Below the pieces are notes generated by a model. It was not told the DNA's origin. It saw only the letters and a program-made list of their open reading frames with translations, and made no database searches. Shown piece by piece: positions 1-9,444 of a stretch of DNA of 64,000 bases (positions are counted from its first letter, which is position 1; every line of letters begins with the position of its first letter). The stretch is from Sulfurovum sp. (lineage in GTDB: Bacteria > Campylobacterota > Campylobacteria > Campylobacterales > Sulfurovaceae): the NCBI GenBank assembly GCA_023955225.1, contig JAGSGJ010000006.1:1-64000 (forward strand), given 5' to 3'. A program made the translations under genes and the position numbers.

Positions 1-84
1 AAAGTTCTTTTTTAAGGTATTTTCTGATTTTGTAATCTTCAGAAAGTTCTTTTTTAAGGTATTTTCTGATTTTGTAATCTTCAG
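1..84. repeat. Exact 42-bp direct tandem repeat at window edge
   Basis: Bases 1-42 and 43-84 are identical. The unit is 14 codons long, so the repeat is in frame inside rpsC. The repeat begins exactly at base 1, which is what a contig end with a mis-resolved repeat would look like. A real in-frame duplication cannot be excluded from this sequence alone. Confidence 0.9.
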
Positions 85-184
85 CGATAAAATCTGCTGT
101 TCTACCTTTTGCCGGGAACCATCTTGATTCCCAGTTTCTGTTAATTCCAAGTCTAAGACCTATAGGATTTACTTTTTGACCCAT
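1..184 (-). CDS. rpsC: 30S ribosomal protein S3, N-terminal part (3' end off window)
   Basis: This is the start of ribosomal protein S3, a small-subunit protein at the mRNA entry site. The ATG lies at 184-182 and the protein opens with [20 protein letters not shown], the typical S3 N-terminus. Only about 61 codons are present, so the KH domain lies beyond the window. It follows rplV by one base, as in the S10 operon. Odd point: codons 34-61 contain the same 14-residue stretch ([13 protein letters not shown] plus S) twice, because of an exact 42-bp tandem repeat at the window edge. S3 does not normally carry this duplication, so the second copy may be a contig-end assembly artefact. Confidence 0.95.
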   Translation of the reverse strand, partial: MGQKVNPIGLRLGINRNWESRWFPAKGRTADFIAEDYKIRKYLKKELSEDYKIRKYLKKEL

Positions 185-185
185 A

Positions 186-524
186 TTATGCGTCCTCCCC
201 AGTTTTTTCAGCTACGCCAACTTCAACTAAAATGTGCGCTGTTGGTTTAATGATTCTAGAAGCTGTACCTCTAGCTCTTGGTCTCCATCTTTTCATTACC
301 GCTGCTTTGTCAACTCTACAAGAAGTAATTGTCACTTCTTCTGGTTCAAAGTCACCGTTAGCAACTGCAGATGCAATTACTTTAGAAATGATACCCGCTG
401 CTTTGTTAGGCATAAACTCTAATGATGCAAGAGCAAGTTCAGCATTCATACCCTGAACTTCTCTAGCAATAAGTCTAGCTTTAGTAGGTGAAACTCTTAC
501 GAATTTTAATAATGCTCTACTCAT
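186..524 (-). CDS. rplV: 50S ribosomal protein L22
   Basis: L22 is a large-subunit protein that lines the peptide exit tunnel with an extended hairpin. The 112-residue product has the family features [18 protein letters not shown] near the start and the conserved [13 protein letters not shown] loop ([14 protein letters not shown]) near residues 78-91. Length matches the family (about 110). It lies between rpsS and rpsC with one-base gaps, so it is translated from the same S10-operon mRNA. Nothing unusual is visible. Confidence 0.97.
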   Translation of the reverse strand: MSRALLKFVRVSPTKARLIAREVQGMNAELALASLEFMPNKAAGIISKVIASAVANGDFEPEEVTITSCRVDKAAVMKRWRPRARGTASRIIKPTAHILVEVGVAEKTGEDA

Positions 525-525
525 A

Positions 526-804
526 TTAACCTACCTTCTTCTGCACAGAACCTTTATGGCCCTTAAATGTTCTAGTTGGTGCGAATTCACCTAGTTTGTA
601 ACCTACATGGTTTTCAGTTACAAATACTGGTACAAATTGTCTACCATTGTGAACGTTAATTGTTAAACCAATAAACTCAGGGAAGATCACAGATCTTCTT
701 GACCAAGTTTTAATTGGTTTTTTATCAGCAGATTCTTTCGCTGCCAATACTTTTTTCATTAGGTGACCATCGATAAATGGACCTTTTTTTGTCGATCTTG
801 CCAT
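526..804 (-). CDS. rpsS: 30S ribosomal protein S19
   Basis: S19 sits in the head of the small subunit with S13 and contacts the A-site tRNA. The 92-residue protein begins [18 protein letters not shown] and contains the conserved [19 protein letters not shown] and [18 protein letters not shown] segments. Length is standard. It follows rplB by 11 bases and precedes rplV by one base, the classical S10-operon order. Confidence 0.97.
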   Translation of the reverse strand: MARSTKKGPFIDGHLMKKVLAAKESADKKPIKTWSRRSVIFPEFIGLTINVHNGRQFVPVFVTENHVGYKLGEFAPTRTFKGHKGSVQKKVG

Positions 805-815
805 ATCTTAGCCCC

Positions 816-1643
816 TTACTTTTTACGCTTAGAGATAATTAACTTATCACTAGCTTGTTTTTTACGAGTTTTAAACCCTTTAGCAGGCGTACCCCATGGA
901 GAGACTGGATGTCTACCAGAGTTAGTCTTACCTTCACCACCACCGTGTGGGTGATCAATAGGGTTCATCGCAGAACCACGTGTTTGTGGTCTAATACCAA
1001 GGTGTCTGCTTCTACCGGCTTTACCGATAACGATATTTGAGAAATCTTCGTTACCAACAGTACCGATAGTTGCAAGACATGTACCAAGGATATATCTCAT
1101 CTCACCAGATGGAAGTCTAAGTGAAACGTATTTACCATCTCTACCCATGATCTGTGCATAACCACCCGCTGAACGTGCGATCTGACCACCATGACCAGGA
1201 CTCATCTCTATGTTGTGTACCAATGTACCTACAGGGATGTTCATCAATTTCATTGCATTTCCGGTTTTAATATCAAGACCAGAGTCAGCAGACATGATTT
1301 TATCACCTACATTAAGACCTTTTGGTTGAATGACATATCTTCTGTCACCATCAACATATTTGATAAGACAAATTCTACAGTTTCTGTACGGATCGTACTC
1401 AACAGTTGATACTGTACCTTCGATGTTAAATTTATTTCTTTTAAAATCAATGATTCTATATAGTTTTTTAGCCCCTGCTTCTCTGTGACGAGAAGTGATT
1501 CTACCGTTACTGTTTCTACCTGCAGATCTTGGAAGATTTTTAAGTAGTGCTCTAACGCTTGCTTTAGCAGTGATATCACCACTGTCAAGGTTAGTCATAT
1601 AACGACGTGAAGGTGTGGTTGGTTTATATGTTTTAATTGCCAT
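816..1643 (-). CDS. rplB: 50S ribosomal protein L2
   Basis: L2 is a universal large-subunit protein next to the peptidyl-transferase centre and needed for subunit joining. The 275-residue product starts [17 protein letters not shown] and ends in a basic tail. The conserved C-terminal segment [15 protein letters not shown], with the functionally important His of the family, is present, as is SPWGTPAKG. Length matches the usual 273-277. It is preceded by rplW (gap 9 bases) and followed by rpsS. Confidence 0.97.
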   Translation of the reverse strand: MAIKTYKPTTPSRRYMTNLDSGDITAKASVRALLKNLPRSAGRNSNGRITSRHREAGAKKLYRIIDFKRNKFNIEGTVSTVEYDPYRNCRICLIKYVDGDRRYVIQPKGLNVGDKIMSADSGLDIKTGNAMKLMNIPVGTLVHNIEMSPGHGGQIARSAGGYAQIMGRDGKYVSLRLPSGEMRYILGTCLATIGTVGNEDFSNIVIGKAGRSRHLGIRPQTRGSAMNPIDHPHGGGEGKTNSGRHPVSPWGTPAKGFKTRKKQASDKLIISKRKK

Positions 1644-1652
1644 CTTCTATCC

Positions 1653-1934
1653 TTATACCGCTAAGCTTTCGATTTTTGCATCTTCAGGAAGTTTAACGTA
1701 GAATTTTTTAGTGTCTACTCTTTTACCTTCGATACCTTTAAATCTTTTCACTTTACCGTTTACTCTCATTGAGTTTACTCTAAGTGGATTGATCCCGAAA
1801 AATTCTTTAAACACTTCTTTAAGACCATTTTTAGTCATTCTTGGAGTTGTTTGAACTACGATGACACCATCTTCTTGAAGAGCCAAGCTCTTCTCTGTAT
1901 ACATAATTGCTTTAATATCTGTAATATCTGCCAT
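1653..1934 (-). CDS. rplW: 50S ribosomal protein L23
   Basis: L23 lies at the exit of the peptide tunnel and is the docking site for trigger factor and SRP. The 93-residue protein has the family N-terminal [16 protein letters not shown] segment and the conserved [20 protein letters not shown] loop. It sits one base after rplD and before rplB. Length is normal for the family. Confidence 0.95.
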   Translation of the reverse strand: MADITDIKAIMYTEKSLALQEDGVIVVQTTPRMTKNGLKEVFKEFFGINPLRVNSMRVNGKVKRFKGIEGKRVDTKKFYVKLPEDAKIESLAV

Positions 1935-1935
1935 C

Positions 1936-2529
1936 TTAAGCCTCTTTAGTCAATTTGTCAAATACAGCTTTTTCAATCACGATTGAGTGATATGCAGCTG
2001 CAAGATAAGCGTTAAGCTCATTTGATTCAATAAGGTATGCGTTCTGGAGGTTTCTAAATGCTAAGAAAGTCTTATCATCTATCATCTCTTTCACTACAAG
2101 TACATCTCTTTGCTCAAGGCCATTAACAAATGCCAAAGCATCTTTTGTTCTACCTGATCCAATTTCGATGTTATCTACTACAAAAAGTCTTTCATTTGCT
2201 GCTAAATCTGCTAGTGCATGATAAAGTGCAAGTTTCTTTTGCTTTTTGTTTACTTTTTGATCATAGTTTCTGTTTGTGCTTGGTCCAAATGCAACACCAC
2301 CACCAACAAAGATAGGTGATCTTAATGAACCTGCTCTTGCACGTCCTCCACCCTTTTGAGCCCATGGTTTTTTACCACCACCACGTACTTGAGATCTTGT
2401 TTTTGTCTGTGCAGTGTTAGCTCTAAGTCCAGCTGCATACGCTTTACAATAAAGGTAAAGGTTATGTGGGTGAACTTCCAAAAATGCTGATGGAAGGTCA
2501 GTTGTTTTAATTACTGTTGTTTTACTCAT
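1936..2529 (-). CDS. rplD: 50S ribosomal protein L4
   Basis: L4 is a tunnel-lining large-subunit protein; in some bacteria it also represses its own operon. The 197-residue product contains the conserved internal loop around residues 43-75 ([18 protein letters not shown], then [11 protein letters not shown]), which reaches the tunnel constriction. Its ATG overlaps the stop codon of rplC (ATGA), pointing to translational coupling. Length is a little short of E. coli L4 (201), as usual here. Confidence 0.96.
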   Translation of the reverse strand: MSKTTVIKTTDLPSAFLEVHPHNLYLYCKAYAAGLRANTAQTKTRSQVRGGGKKPWAQKGGGRARAGSLRSPIFVGGGVAFGPSTNRNYDQKVNKKQKKLALYHALADLAANERLFVVDNIEIGSGRTKDALAFVNGLEQRDVLVVKEMIDDKTFLAFRNLQNAYLIESNELNAYLAAAYHSIVIEKAVFDKLTKEA

Positions 2530-3107
2530 TTAACAATCCTTACCAATCCGCGTGAACCATTTGCTCCAGGGATTGAACCTTTTAATACTAAGATACCGTT
2601 TTCAGCATCAAATGACATAACGTCATTTTTAACAGTAACTTGTGTGTTACCATACTGTCCAGGCATTTTCTTACCTCTCATTACACGACCAGGCCACTCG
2701 GCATTACCGATTGAACCGATACGTCTACCAAATCTATGTCCGTGTGAACCAGGTCCACCACCAAAGTTGTGACGCTTCATACCACCAGAAAAACCTCTAC
2801 CCTTAGTGTTAAGAGAAGTTTTTACTACTGCAGTCTCAGCCAATACATCTGTGCTTAAATCACCAGTTTCAGTACCTTCAGCAACTTCGATAGTCATAAA
2901 TTTGTTAAACTCTTTAGATACAGCGAATTTAGTCTGTTGACCTTCGATGCTCTTATTAAGTTTTTTACTTGAGTTATATGCAACAAGTGCCTTACCGTCT
3001 TCCTTCACTTCACAAACTTTCGTTTCAATGACTTTAAGAAGAGTAACTGGAACACTTGGTACATCAACAGTTCTGCTCATGCCAATTTTTTCTATAATAA
3101 ATTCCAT
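2526..3107 (-). CDS. rplC: 50S ribosomal protein L3
   Basis: L3 initiates large-subunit assembly and reaches the peptidyl-transferase centre. The 193-residue protein carries the conserved [21 protein letters not shown] region and [15 protein letters not shown]. The Gln of the [14 protein letters not shown] region, methylated by PrmB in some bacteria, cannot be assigned from sequence alone. The gene follows rpsJ by 9 bases and overlaps rplD by 4. Confidence 0.96.
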   Translation of the reverse strand: MEFIIEKIGMSRTVDVPSVPVTLLKVIETKVCEVKEDGKALVAYNSSKKLNKSIEGQQTKFAVSKEFNKFMTIEVAEGTETGDLSTDVLAETAVVKTSLNTKGRGFSGGMKRHNFGGGPGSHGHRFGRRIGSIGNAEWPGRVMRGKKMPGQYGNTQVTVKNDVMSFDAENGILVLKGSIPGANGSRGLVRIVK

Positions 3108-3116
3108 TTCCTACTC

Positions 3117-3428
3117 CTACTTGTCCATTGATCTGATTTCAACTTCGATTTCAGGTGCTAGATCCAACTTCATAAGTGAATCAATAGTATCTGAAGTAGC
3201 CGAAACGATGTCGATCATTCTTCCGTGAATTCTGATCTCAAACTGCTCACGAGCGTCTTTGTTGACGTGTGGTGATTTAAGAACCGTATAACGCTTAAGT
3301 TTAGTTGGCATTGGAATTGGCCCTCTAATCTCTGCACCTGTACGTTTAACTGCATCTATAATAGCAGCAACTGATCTGTCTAATACTCTGTGATCGTAAG
3401 CTTTAAGCTTTAATCTAATTTTTTCCAT
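3117..3428 (-). CDS. rpsJ: 30S ribosomal protein S10
   Basis: S10 (NusE) is a small-subunit head protein and, with NusB, an antitermination factor. The 103-residue product has the family sequence [17 protein letters not shown] near the start and [22 protein letters not shown] in the middle. It is the first gene of the operon: a TATAAT box lies about 80 bases upstream on the same strand. In the mRNA leader there is a short inverted repeat (AGGGTTTAACCCT). Confidence 0.97.
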   Translation of the reverse strand: MEKIRLKLKAYDHRVLDRSVAAIIDAVKRTGAEIRGPIPMPTKLKRYTVLKSPHVNKDAREQFEIRIHGRMIDIVSATSDTIDSLMKLDLAPEIEVEIRSMDK

Positions 3429-3506
3429 ATTTTACCTTTAAAAGAACTCGTTAGTACGTGCCTAAAACACAGGGTTAAACCCTCTAACATTAATTTAGGA
3501 ACGCGA

Positions 3507-3512
3507 ATTATA
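3507..3512 (-). promoter_or_regulatory. -10 box of the S10 operon promoter
   Basis: The minus strand reads TGGTATAATTCG here, a perfect TATAAT with an extended TGG, about 79 bases before the rpsJ start. No clear -35 box is visible, but the upstream DNA is T-rich, as is common in Campylobacterota promoters. Confidence 0.75.
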
Positions 3513-3609
3513 CCAAAAGTTTTTGAAAGGTGCAATACTATTTAGTCTAAAAACGCTACAATACTGAAAAATATTTCCTTTTAATAAGGAATAATACAAT
3601 AGGTTTAGC

Positions 3610-4686
3610 ATGCAATTACTCGAATATTTTCAAAATCTACGTTATATCACTGAAAATTATGTCCCTAGAAAATGTCAATTGCCTCTTAAGGGAGACATCA
3701 ACCTCTACGGCGTGCGTGGTGCAGGTAAAACAACCATCATTCTTGATCTGATGCATGAAGAAAATGAAGAGACTACCCTTTATATAGATTTGGAGAATCC
3801 TAACCTCTTTTTCAACACACTCTCCACTCTCTCACTGCAGCAGTACATAGACCGTGAAAATATTACCATGCTTATACTGGACCATTATAAGGAAGGGTAT
3901 CTTCCCTATTTCCCTAATGTAGAGAGACTCATTGTTCTTTCACGTATACTACTTGATGACAAAGAGCTTAGTCCTGTTGAGCTTTTTCCTTTAGACTATG
4001 AAGAGTTTCTTGCCTTTGAAACCAGTGCTGCACAAAGCAGTGGATTTAACCACTTTTTACGCTCTGGAACTCTGCCCCTGATTGCAAAGGCACAAAAAAC
4101 AAGCACGCAAGCGATGAAAACCTTTTTACAAAGTTCCTTCGACGAAAATGAACAGAAACTACTTCTCATCCTAGCACAACACCACACTAAGCATCTCACA
4201 ACCCATCAGATCTATACATTTGCAAAAGAGAAGTTTAAAGTTTCCAAAGACTGGCTCTATAAAACGATGAAACTGTTTACTCAGGAGAAACTTGTGTTGT
4301 TCATAGAGGACCGCTACCAGAAGTCAGGGAAGAAAATGCTTCTTTTTGACTTTGCCTTCGCCAAATACCTCACACTAGGACAACCTTTCATCATACAGTT
4401 TGACACTATGATAGCTTTAGCACTCATCAAACACGACATTAAGGTACAAACACTGGGCATCCATGGCTATGTAACCACAAACGATGAACTCATCATCCCT
4501 GCCCCATTTGAGAGTGAAGAGAGCCTCTGGGTAAAGTCTCAAAGCAAGTTTTCCATCTACAAAAAGTACGGTATTAAAAAAGTAACCATTGTCACCGTAG
4601 CCAACGCATACGAATACAACATCGAAAAACTCTATTTTGAAGCTATACCGTTTAATGAATGGAGTGTCATTAATGCTGAAGAGTAA
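3610..4686 (+). CDS. AAA+ family ATPase of unknown role
   Basis: The 358-residue product has a Walker A motif GVRGAGKT at residues 34-41 and a Walker B-like stretch MLILDHY at about residues 87-93. A second half (about 190-350) contains a helical segment followed by a basic region that resembles a winged-helix plus nuclease-like DUF4143-type tail. This layout is found in a widespread group of single-gene ATPases of unknown substrate. It is transcribed divergently from the S10 operon; a TACAAT box lies at about 3549-3554. Function is unknown and I do not assign one. Confidence 0.75.
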   Translation: MQLLEYFQNLRYITENYVPRKCQLPLKGDINLYGVRGAGKTTIILDLMHEENEETTLYIDLENPNLFFNTLSTLSLQQYIDRENITMLILDHYKEGYLPYFPNVERLIVLSRILLDDKELSPVELFPLDYEEFLAFETSAAQSSGFNHFLRSGTLPLIAKAQKTSTQAMKTFLQSSFDENEQKLLLILAQHHTKHLTTHQIYTFAKEKFKVSKDWLYKTMKLFTQEKLVLFIEDRYQKSGKKMLLFDFAFAKYLTLGQPFIIQFDTMIALALIKHDIKVQTLGIHGYVTTNDELIIPAPFESEESLWVKSQSKFSIYKKYGIKKVTIVTVANAYEYNIEKLYFEAIPFNEWSVINAEE

Positions 4687-4723
4687 ACGCCTAACTATAA
4701 GCTAGCTTTGGCTAAAATTCGCA

Positions 4724-4829
4724 TGCCTCTTTTCAGACCTGTGCAACGGTACTGAGAGACAACGGGTCAGGACGGGAACGTAGCAGCCCACCTTTCTTTA
4801 CTGTGTGCCGCAGGGATCTGGGGAGGGGT
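4724..4829 (+). ncRNA. ffs: Bacterial small SRP RNA (4.5S RNA)
   Basis: The conserved SRP54-binding hairpin is present at about 4764-4788: GGTCAGG, ACGGGAAC and GTAGCAGCCC. This matches the bacterial signature GGTCAGG...GGAA...AGCAGCC. The flanks pair: CCTCTTTTCAGA on the 5' side with TCTGGGGAGG on the 3' side, giving one long hairpin of about 105 nt as in other short SRP RNAs. A TAAAAT box just upstream (4713-4718) could be the -10 element. The RNA pairs with Ffh to target membrane proteins. The ends are approximate. Confidence 0.93.
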
Positions 4830-4968
4830 ATTAAACTACTTAATATCTTCAAACCATCATAATGGACTTTAACGAGAAATCATTTAGTGATTTCCTTGTA
4901 TCGCTCTTTAGAGCAGAAGTGAGATGAATTGAAAGATTAGCTTCGCTAATTTTCAAGAAGACAATGAT

Positions 4969-5056
4969 TGAGAGGTGTCCGAGTGGTCGAAGGTGCAGAC
5001 CTGGAACGTCTGTGTGGGGTAACTCACCGAGGGTTCGAATCCCTTCCTCTCAGCCA
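4969..5056 (+). tRNA. tRNA-Ser (anticodon GGA)
   Basis: An 88-nt class II tRNA with encoded CCA. The acceptor TGAGAGG pairs with CCTCTCA, followed by discriminator G and CCA. The anticodon stem-loop CAGAC-CTGGAAC-GTCTG presents GGA. There is a long variable arm, then the T-arm with GGTTCGAATCC. It decodes UCC/UCU. Three small hairpins lie between the SRP RNA and this tRNA. Confidence 0.97.
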
Positions 5057-5220
5057 TAAAATCAATAGCATTCTTTTATATATACCTCAACACACATAAC
5101 CCACCATTTACTATAAATCAACACTAAAATTGTTTGAAGCATTATATTGGACAGAGAAACACATGAATCAGGGAAAGTTAGGGTGTGATATACTCATCCT
5201 ATAAAGTCAAAAGGATCCTT

Positions 5221-5445
5221 ATGAAAAAGAGTAGCACACTTATACTCTATGCTTTAACAATACTACTTCTTAATTCCTGTGGGGATGAAGTACAAGAAAG
5301 TAACACTAAAACAATGACAGATCCTGTAAATACCTACCTTGACAGTCGTGTTGATGCAATGGAGTTGGCAAAAAAATCTCTCGAAGACAGTAACCAACGA
5401 AATACAAAACAAGAGAAACAAATGAAAGCGTTAAACAAGCAGTGA
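5221..5445 (+). CDS. Small lipoprotein, function unknown
   Basis: The 74-residue product starts MKKSSTLILYALTILLLNSC and has a lipobox (LNSC, acylated Cys20), so it should be a membrane-anchored lipoprotein. The mature part is short, charged and probably helical (DSRVDAMELAKKSLEDSNQR). I chose the ATG at 5221 over an upstream in-frame ATG at 5185 because AAAGGA lies just before 5221 and the signal peptide starts there. A TATACT box is present at about 5191-5196. No family is recognised. Confidence 0.8.
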   Translation: MKKSSTLILYALTILLLNSCGDEVQESNTKTMTDPVNTYLDSRVDAMELAKKSLEDSNQRNTKQEKQMKALNKQ

Positions 5446-5546
5446 AATAGGTACTTGTTGCTTTTTAACATACTCTATATTATAATAATCAATATAGATA
5501 GTGTTAAGTATCTTATATCACTGTCATAATGGCATGAAAGAGATCT

Positions 5547-8500
5547 ATGAAAAGTATCAATACATATTATACAAATAAAAAAGAACTCGCATCATTTATT
5601 AATAATAAGAAGATCCAAAACTCTTCCTCTCTTTTAATACAGGTTTTTTCTGCCATTAATAATAAAACCTTTATCTCTACGCTGCTCTCTGAGTTAACTC
5701 TGTTCTTGCCTGATGCTGTGATTATAGGAAGTACAACTGATGGGGAGATCATGAATGGCAAAGTCTCTTCAGACAAGCTTGTCCTCAGTTTTAGTCAATT
5801 TAAGCATACCACACTCAAAGCAACGGCCATAGCGCACAAGGGGAATGGCTATCTTAGTGGACAGTACTTGGCAAAAGTATTGATCACTGATGACACGAAG
5901 CTGCTTATTGCATTTGTAGATGGTTTACATACAAATGGAGAAGAGTTCCTAAAAGGTATTTCTTTTATCAATAACGAAGTGATTGTCTCGGGAGGTCATG
6001 CCGGTGACAATAGTCTCTTTAAAGAGACACTGGTCTTTACTAAAGACGAGATTCTCACACATGGTGCGGTGGGTGTTAGTTTAAGTAGTCATCACTTGCA
6101 TATACATACAGATTATAGTTTTAATTGGCACCCTATCGGTAATGAACTCACGATCACCAAAGCTGAAGGCAATCGTGTATATACAATTGATAACAAGAGT
6201 GCTGTAGCTATCTATGCCCATTATCTAGGAGAAAATATTTCCAAAGGCTTACCAAGTATCGGTGTTGAGTTTCCCTTAATTGTCAATCGTAATGGAGAAA
6301 ATATTTCACGTGCGGCCATTGGAAAAGAGGATGATGGTTCACTGATCGTTGGAGGTAATTTATATACAGGAGAAAAAGTACGTATCGGCTATGGCAATGG
6401 CAAAGAGATATTGAAAAAATCACAAAATATCCTGAAGACTACTTCTCAGAAACCTTCTGAGGGCATTTTTATCTACTCTTGTATGACACGAAGACACTTT
6501 ATGGGCGAAGATATCGAGTCTGAAGTTTTACCTCTACAGCAGATTTCCCCCGTATCTGGTTTTTTCACGTATGGGGAGTTTTTTACTTCAACACAAAAAG
6601 AACTGTTCAATCAAACGATGACTTTAGTCTCATTAAGTGAGAGTGATGAGATACAAAATACATCTCTAGATATAGAATCATCTAAGGCTGATATCAACAG
6701 TACCTCTATTGAAGCGCTTACACATCTAATCAATATAACAAGTGAAGAAATGGAAGAACAAACTAAAGCACTCAAGGAAAGCAATATACTAAACCAAGAG
6801 CTTAAAGAGCGTATGGAATTGGCGCTCAGGGGGAGTAATGATGGTATTTGGGATTGGAACATTCTTGAGAATACTGTCTATTTTTCCCCTCGTTGGAAAG
6901 AGATCATTGGGTATACCGACAAAGAGCTTCCCAATGAAGTGTCAAGCTGGGACGATCGTATTCATCCTGATGATATGGAAGAGACTTGGGCAGATGTCTA
7001 TAAAAATGTAAATGACGAAACAAAATTTTATGAAAATATCCATAGGTTAAGACATAAAGATGGACATTGGGTCTGGATTCATGATAGAGGGAAAGTACAG
7101 CGTGATAAGCGTGGTAAAGCTGTTCGCATGATAGGTACCCATACTGACATCACAGAGCAGAAGGAAAACCAACTTACACTATTGCATCAGGCACAGATGA
7201 TTCAACAGACACAAGAAGCTGTCAACACGACAGACTTAAATGGATATATTACCAGTTGGAATAAAGGGTCCGAGTTACTCTTTGGATACAAAGATGATGA
7301 GGTAATGGGGAAGCATATTTCATTGTTGTTTCCAAAAGAAGGGTATGAAACGTTTGCAACAAATATCCTTTCACTAATCAAAGATGGGGAACATCGCACT
7401 ACTTTAACTCTTATGAAAAAATCTAAAGAAACAGTACTTATAGAGATATCTCTTTCCCTCCTACACGATAACAAGAACCAACCTATCGGTATAGTAGGAT
7501 ATCAACAAGATGTCACCGAGCGTAAAAACGCAGAAGATGCCTTGCTTGCACAAAAAGAGATTTTACGTTATCAAGCCCATCATGATGCATTGACTGGTCT
7601 TCCAAACAGAGTACTCTTTACGGATCGATTGGAACAAGGGATAGAAAAAGCAAAACGCCACAAAGAAGGATTGGCACTCTTTTTTATTGATCTTGATAAA
7701 TTTAAACATATTAATGATTCTCTAGGTCACGGAGTGGGTGACAGTGTTTTAAACGTCATAGCAAAACGCCTTGAAAGTATTATCCGGGAAGAAGACACTT
7801 TAGCACGATTAAGCGGTGATGAATTTACGCTTATAATGGAAGAATTGAGACACCCGGAAGATGCATCATTTTTAGCAGAAAAAATCCTTCATACATTGGC
7901 AGAAGCTATTGTTATCGAGGAGCATATACTTTATGTTTCAGGGAGTATTGGGATCAGTCTTTATCCCCAAGATGCTACAGATGCTCAGTCTCTACTGAAG
8001 TATGCAGATACTGCTATGTATAAAGCAAAAGAAGAGGGACGTAATAATTACCAATTCTATTCCCCGCAAATGACAAAATTTGCTTTGAACCGTATGCTTA
8101 TGCAAACAAGTATACGGCAGGCAATCGATAATAAAGAGTTTGTGATTCATTATCAATCTCAGATTAATGCAATTACCAATACATTGGTAGGTGTGGAAGC
8201 ACTAGTGAGATGGGAACACCCGACTATGGGACTTCTCCCTCCAGATAAATTTATTCCCTTGGCTGAAGAGTCAGGTATGATCGTTGAAATTGACACATGG
8301 GTAATGAAAACTGCCATGAAGCAGGTTGCCAAATGGTATAAAGAAGGACTTAATCCAGGGGTACTGGGACTCAATCTTTCTATAAAGCAGTTAGACAAAA
8401 TAGATTTTCTTCAAACAATTGAAACATGTATCAAAGCAAATGATTTTAATGCAAAGTGGTTGGAATTAGAGATCACAGAGCGACAAATGATGAGAAAACC

Positions 8501-8861
8501 TGAAGAGGTTATTACGAAACTCAATCAGATCAACGCTCTGGGCATAGGTATTGCTATCGATGATTTTGGAACAGGATATTCATCTTTGTCTCTATTGAAA
8601 CGTTTACCGATCAATAGGCTCAAAATTGACCGTTCATTTGTCAAGGATATTCCAGAAGATGAAGAAGATGTCGCTATTGTTAAAGCCATTATTGCACTTG
8701 CGAAAAGTCTCAAACTTGATCTTATCGCTGAAGGAGTAGAAACTTCTGAACAGAGAGACTTTCTGATTGACCATGGCTGTATCCATATACAAGGTCACTA
8801 TTTCAGTCACCCTGTAGCAAAAGAAGAGATGCATACCATGCTCTTAACTCTTAAATCATAA
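5547..8861 (+). CDS. FIST-PAS-PAS-GGDEF-EAL sensor protein (c-di-GMP turnover)
   Basis: A 1104-residue predicted cytoplasmic sensor. Order: FIST_N (about 28-220) and FIST_C (about 235-370), thought to bind small ligands; a coiled coil (about 385-420); PAS 1 (about 427-540, with GIWDWN and the PAC end DITEQKE); PAS 2 (about 550-655, ending DVTERK); GGDEF (about 665-825) and EAL (about 840-1095). The GGDEF site reads SGDEF at 756-760, so the first Gly is Ser and cyclase activity is uncertain. The EAL site (884-886) and downstream IDDFGTGYSS, LKIDRSFV and IAEGVE motifs are complete, so phosphodiesterase activity is likely. No membrane segment is seen. A second GGDEF-EAL gene lies at 12.7 kb. Confidence 0.92.
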   Translation: MKSINTYYTNKKELASFINNKKIQNSSSLLIQVFSAINNKTFISTLLSELTLFLPDAVIIGSTTDGEIMNGKVSSDKLVLSFSQFKHTTLKATAIAHKGNGYLSGQYLAKVLITDDTKLLIAFVDGLHTNGEEFLKGISFINNEVIVSGGHAGDNSLFKETLVFTKDEILTHGAVGVSLSSHHLHIHTDYSFNWHPIGNELTITKAEGNRVYTIDNKSAVAIYAHYLGENISKGLPSIGVEFPLIVNRNGENISRAAIGKEDDGSLIVGGNLYTGEKVRIGYGNGKEILKKSQNILKTTSQKPSEGIFIYSCMTRRHFMGEDIESEVLPLQQISPVSGFFTYGEFFTSTQKELFNQTMTLVSLSESDEIQNTSLDIESSKADINSTSIEALTHLINITSEEMEEQTKALKESNILNQELKERMELALRGSNDGIWDWNILENTVYFSPRWKEIIGYTDKELPNEVSSWDDRIHPDDMEETWADVYKNVNDETKFYENIHRLRHKDGHWVWIHDRGKVQRDKRGKAVRMIGTHTDITEQKENQLTLLHQAQMIQQTQEAVNTTDLNGYITSWNKGSELLFGYKDDEVMGKHISLLFPKEGYETFATNILSLIKDGEHRTTLTLMKKSKETVLIEISLSLLHDNKNQPIGIVGYQQDVTERKNAEDALLAQKEILRYQAHHDALTGLPNRVLFTDRLEQGIEKAKRHKEGLALFFIDLDKFKHINDSLGHGVGDSVLNVIAKRLESIIREEDTLARLSGDEFTLIMEELRHPEDASFLAEKILHTLAEAIVIEEHILYVSGSIGISLYPQDATDAQSLLKYADTAMYKAKEEGRNNYQFYSPQMTKFALNRMLMQTSIRQAIDNKEFVIHYQSQINAITNTLVGVEALVRWEHPTMGLLPPDKFIPLAEESGMIVEIDTWVMKTAMKQVAKWYKEGLNPGVLGLNLSIKQLDKIDFLQTIETCIKANDFNAKWLELEITERQMMRKPEEVITKLNQINALGIGIAIDDFGTGYSSLSLLKRLPINRLKIDRSFVKDIPEDEEDVAIVKAIIALAKSLKLDLIAEGVETSEQRDFLIDHGCIHIQGHYFSHPVAKEEMHTMLLTLKS

Positions 8862-8985
8862 ATGATGATTTTCGTGCTTTAAGAAGAGCCCTTTCTCCCC
8901 ACATGCATACTTACCTCTGGATAAAAAGCAAAAAAAGGCAATTTATAGTATACTCATACCACTATTTTAACTATCAAGGTTTTCC

Positions 8986-9435
8986 ATGAAAAAACTATCT
9001 CTATTTCTTTCTATTTTTGTACTTCTTTTCTTAAATGCCTGTCAGGATCCTGGTCTTTCAGGCAAAACGGTTAAAAAAGAGTACTATACCGGTGGTCAGA
9101 TACGCTCTGAATTCATTATGAATGATGACAGTGGCCAAAACGGTCTTCGTAAAGAGTATGGATATTCCGGACATGTTGTCTTCACAGTACATATACGAAA
9201 TGGTGTACCTCATGGTATTGCGACAGGGTATGACGAAAGCGGTCGCGTCCTTTCGAAAGTAACTTATATTAACGGGAAGAAAGATGGTATGTCTAAAGCA
9301 TACTATCCAAATGGTGATGTGATGGTATCTTATACGTATGTGAATGGTATAAAAGAGGGTCCAGCACAAACATTCAACAAAGATGGGTCTATCCATAGAA
9401 GAGTAATATATAGAAACGATAAAATCGTTAACTAA
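8986..9435 (+). CDS. MORN-repeat lipoprotein
   Basis: The 149-residue product has a lipoprotein signal (MKKLSLFLSIFVLLFLNAC, acylated Cys19). The mature part contains several MORN_2/YwqK-type repeats, seen as the recurring pattern Y..G....T.Y.NGKKDG (for example VLSKVTYINGKKDGMSKAY and VMVSYTYVNGIKEGPAQ). Such proteins are often annotated as YwqK antitoxin-like, but there is no toxin beside it. AAGG precedes the start. It lies 9 bases before the next gene and may share its mRNA. Function is unknown. Confidence 0.82.
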   Translation: MKKLSLFLSIFVLLFLNACQDPGLSGKTVKKEYYTGGQIRSEFIMNDDSGQNGLRKEYGYSGHVVFTVHIRNGVPHGIATGYDESGRVLSKVTYINGKKDGMSKAYYPNGDVMVSYTYVNGIKEGPAQTFNKDGSIHRRVIYRNDKIVN

Positions 9436-9444
9436 TCTTACGAT

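Noticed and set aside
8986..9435. YwqK-type antitoxin of a toxin-antitoxin pair
   Set aside because: MORN repeats are often labelled this way, but the protein is a lipoprotein and the neighbour is a metallopeptidase, with no toxin in view.
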